Shown piece after piece: positions 62,860 through 64,000 of a DNA stretch of 64,000 nucleotides. The notes under the pieces were generated by a model that was not told the DNA's origin, searched no databases, and saw nothing but the letters and a program-made list of their open reading frames with translations. Each line of letters begins with the position of its first letter. Positions within the stretch are counted from its first letter, which is position 1. Made by a program: the position numbers and the translations under genes. The stretch is from Clostridium sp. 1001275B_160808_H3 (GTDB lineage Bacteria > Bacillota > Clostridia > Clostridiales > Clostridiaceae): the NCBI RefSeq assembly GCF_015550425.1, contig NZ_JADNAT010000008.1, forward strand, positions 62,001 to 126,000. Reading direction: 5' to 3'.

Positions 62860-64000
62860 CTATATACCACCATACATTATTCCAAGTATTATAACTAATG
62901 CTGTTATAGTCGTAAAACCATACTTAGCAAATAATAAAAATTTATTTCCAACCTTCTTACTTGCCCCCATGTTTATTTCTTCTAAAACTTCTTCTTTATC
63001 TCTCATAAAATAGAAGACTATAAGTACTATCAAAGCTCCAAGTGGAGATATAACTATTGTTATAAAATCTGCAAAATTATTAAATAAATTCATATTTAAA
63101 TTTAATGGTATTGCTAGTATAAATAATATAATTGATATTAAAATTGTAGCCTTTTTTCTACTTAATTTTGTTTGGGACATTAAAGCTTCTACTGGTCCTT
63201 CCAACATATTTATGGATGAGCTTACAGCTGCAAATATTACACTTAAGAAAAATAACATTGATAGTATTTGACCTGCTGGCATTGATTTAAATATAGTTGG
63301 TAGTGTTATAAATAACAATGGTGGTCCTGACATAGGATCTAAGCCAAATGCAAATACTGCTGGCATTATAACAAATGAAGCTAATAATGCAGATATAGTA
63401 TCTAATATTGCTGTACTAATTGCTGATCTTGGTATATCCATATCCTTTTCTATATAACTACCATATACAACCATACCACATCCATTTAGTGATACTGTAA
63501 AAAATGCTTGTCCAAGAGCCATTACCCACGTATTAACTTTAAATAAGTATTCCCACTTAGGTGTTAATAAGTATTTAACTCCTTTCATAGCTCCTGGTAA
63601 AGTTAATGATCTAAAAGCTAATAATATAAAAATTATAAAAAGTAATGGCATTATTATCTTATTTGCCTTTTCTATTCCTTTTGTGATCCCTATAATTACT
63701 ATAATTAGAGCTATAAATATAGCAATTGCATTCCATAATATAGTTTCCTTACTTCCTGCAAAATTATTAAAGAAGCTATCTATCTGTATCTTATTTATTT
63801 CTCCTGTTGTACTTAAAGTAAAATATTTAATAATCCAGCCTACAACTACGTTATAAAACATAAAAACTCCTGCCAATCCTACTGCTGGTATTGCTCCTAT
63901 TAATATTCCACCTTTTTTGCCCTTTTTTTCAAATGCATATTTTATTCCTGTTAATGATCCTCCATGAGCTGATCTTCCAAAAGTAAATTCTGTAATAAGA
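62860..64000 (-). CDS. Sodium-dependent transporter of the NSS (SNF) family (N-terminus cut by window edge)
   Basis: About 380 residues are visible, with the start lying beyond the right edge; the frame is open through 63999 (LITEFTFGRSAHGGSLTGIK). Hydrophobic segments alternate through the rest, about ten of the family's eleven or twelve. GQAFFTVSLNGCGMVVYGSY is the helix-6 unwound region of LeuT-like symporters, and FFLSVIFAAVSSSINMLEG corresponds to helix 8 with its sodium-site serines. It probably imports an amino acid with Na+. The C-terminus is short and basic. Substrate is not decidable. Confidence 0.93.
   Translation of the reverse strand, partial: LITEFTFGRSAHGGSLTGIKYAFEKKGKKGGILIGAIPAVGLAGVFMFYNVVVGWIIKYFTLSTTGEINKIQIDSFFNNFAGSKETILWNAIAIFIALIIVIIGITKGIEKANKIIMPLLFIIFILLAFRSLTLPGAMKGVKYLLTPKWEYLFKVNTWVMALGQAFFTVSLNGCGMVVYGSYIEKDMDIPRSAISTAILDTISALLASFVIMPAVFAFGLDPMSGPPLLFITLPTIFKSMPAGQILSMLFFLSVIFAAVSSSINMLEGPVEALMSQTKLSRKKATILISIILFILAIPLNLNMNLFNNFADFITIVISPLGALIVLIVFYFMRDKEEVLEEINMGASKKVGNKFLLFAKYGFTTITALVIILGIMYGGI

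Overview
The window is AT-rich, densely coded DNA typical of Clostridium sensu stricto. It has strong GGAGG-type ribosome binding sites with many TTG/GTG starts, spore germination genes (sleC and a Csp protease), a PyrR-type pyrimidine attenuator, and a secreted chitinase locus like that of chitinolytic species such as C. paraputrificum. No rRNA, tRNA, CRISPR array, insertion sequence or prophage was seen. Both ends cut through genes: a chemoreceptor on the left and a sodium:neurotransmitter-type symporter on the right. The species cannot be fixed from the sequence alone.

Layout. 1-6662: heme (H-NOX) chemoreceptor, spore cortex hydrolase SleC and a giant two-domain Csp germination protease. 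6801-9814: a degenerate S24-type XRE repressor with a DUF3783 partner, cyclophilin, a STAS-like protein and glutamate racemase. 9994-14365: a membrane MutS-like ATPase, a large glutamine synthetase behind a structured leader, and a small gene with an SOS-like box in its promoter. 14736-19328: carAB under a PyrR-type attenuator. 19717-24470: NatAB exporter, a MITE-like repeat, a short-chain dehydrogenase and a purine permease. 24742-25975: a tandem triplet of an unrecognised small-protein family whose first copy is broken by one TGA. 26021-34110: YdcF and GNAT proteins, an ECF sigma/anti-sigma pair with its own ECF-type promoter, proline synthesis (proBA) and two transporters. 34372-41764: a candidate type I toxin-antitoxin module followed by three tandem chitinases built from shared Ig-like and chitin-binding modules. 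41790-48840: pentapeptide protein, ABC transporter, a small Cys-rich secreted peptide without a start codon, a second ECF pair and an orphan histidine kinase. 48991-52758: an old-yellow-enzyme-type reductase behind a 53-bp nested palindrome, plus TetR and Crp/Fnr regulators. 52960-57124: HAD phosphatase, DUF305 protein, serine hydrolase, and a third sigma factor with a membrane protein. 57435-60588: an ABC-class ATPase, a DUF1836 regulator and a divergent hemolysin-III protein, with the same 17-bp palindrome in front of both divergent transcripts. 60637-62742: a YtrA-type GntR/ABC operon.

Functional themes. Spore germination: the Csp protease activates the cortex enzyme pro-SleC. Nitrogen and amino acids: glutamine synthetase, carbamoyl phosphate and proline, all drawing on glutamate or glutamine. 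Envelope sensing: three sigma-factor loci and several ABC-2 exporters. Chitin use: three enzymes with different catalytic and binding modules. The least explained parts are the tandem unknown family with its pseudogene, the DUF1836/hemolysin-III control region, the candidate toxin module, and two dispersed palindromes sharing a CG-AAA-CG core.
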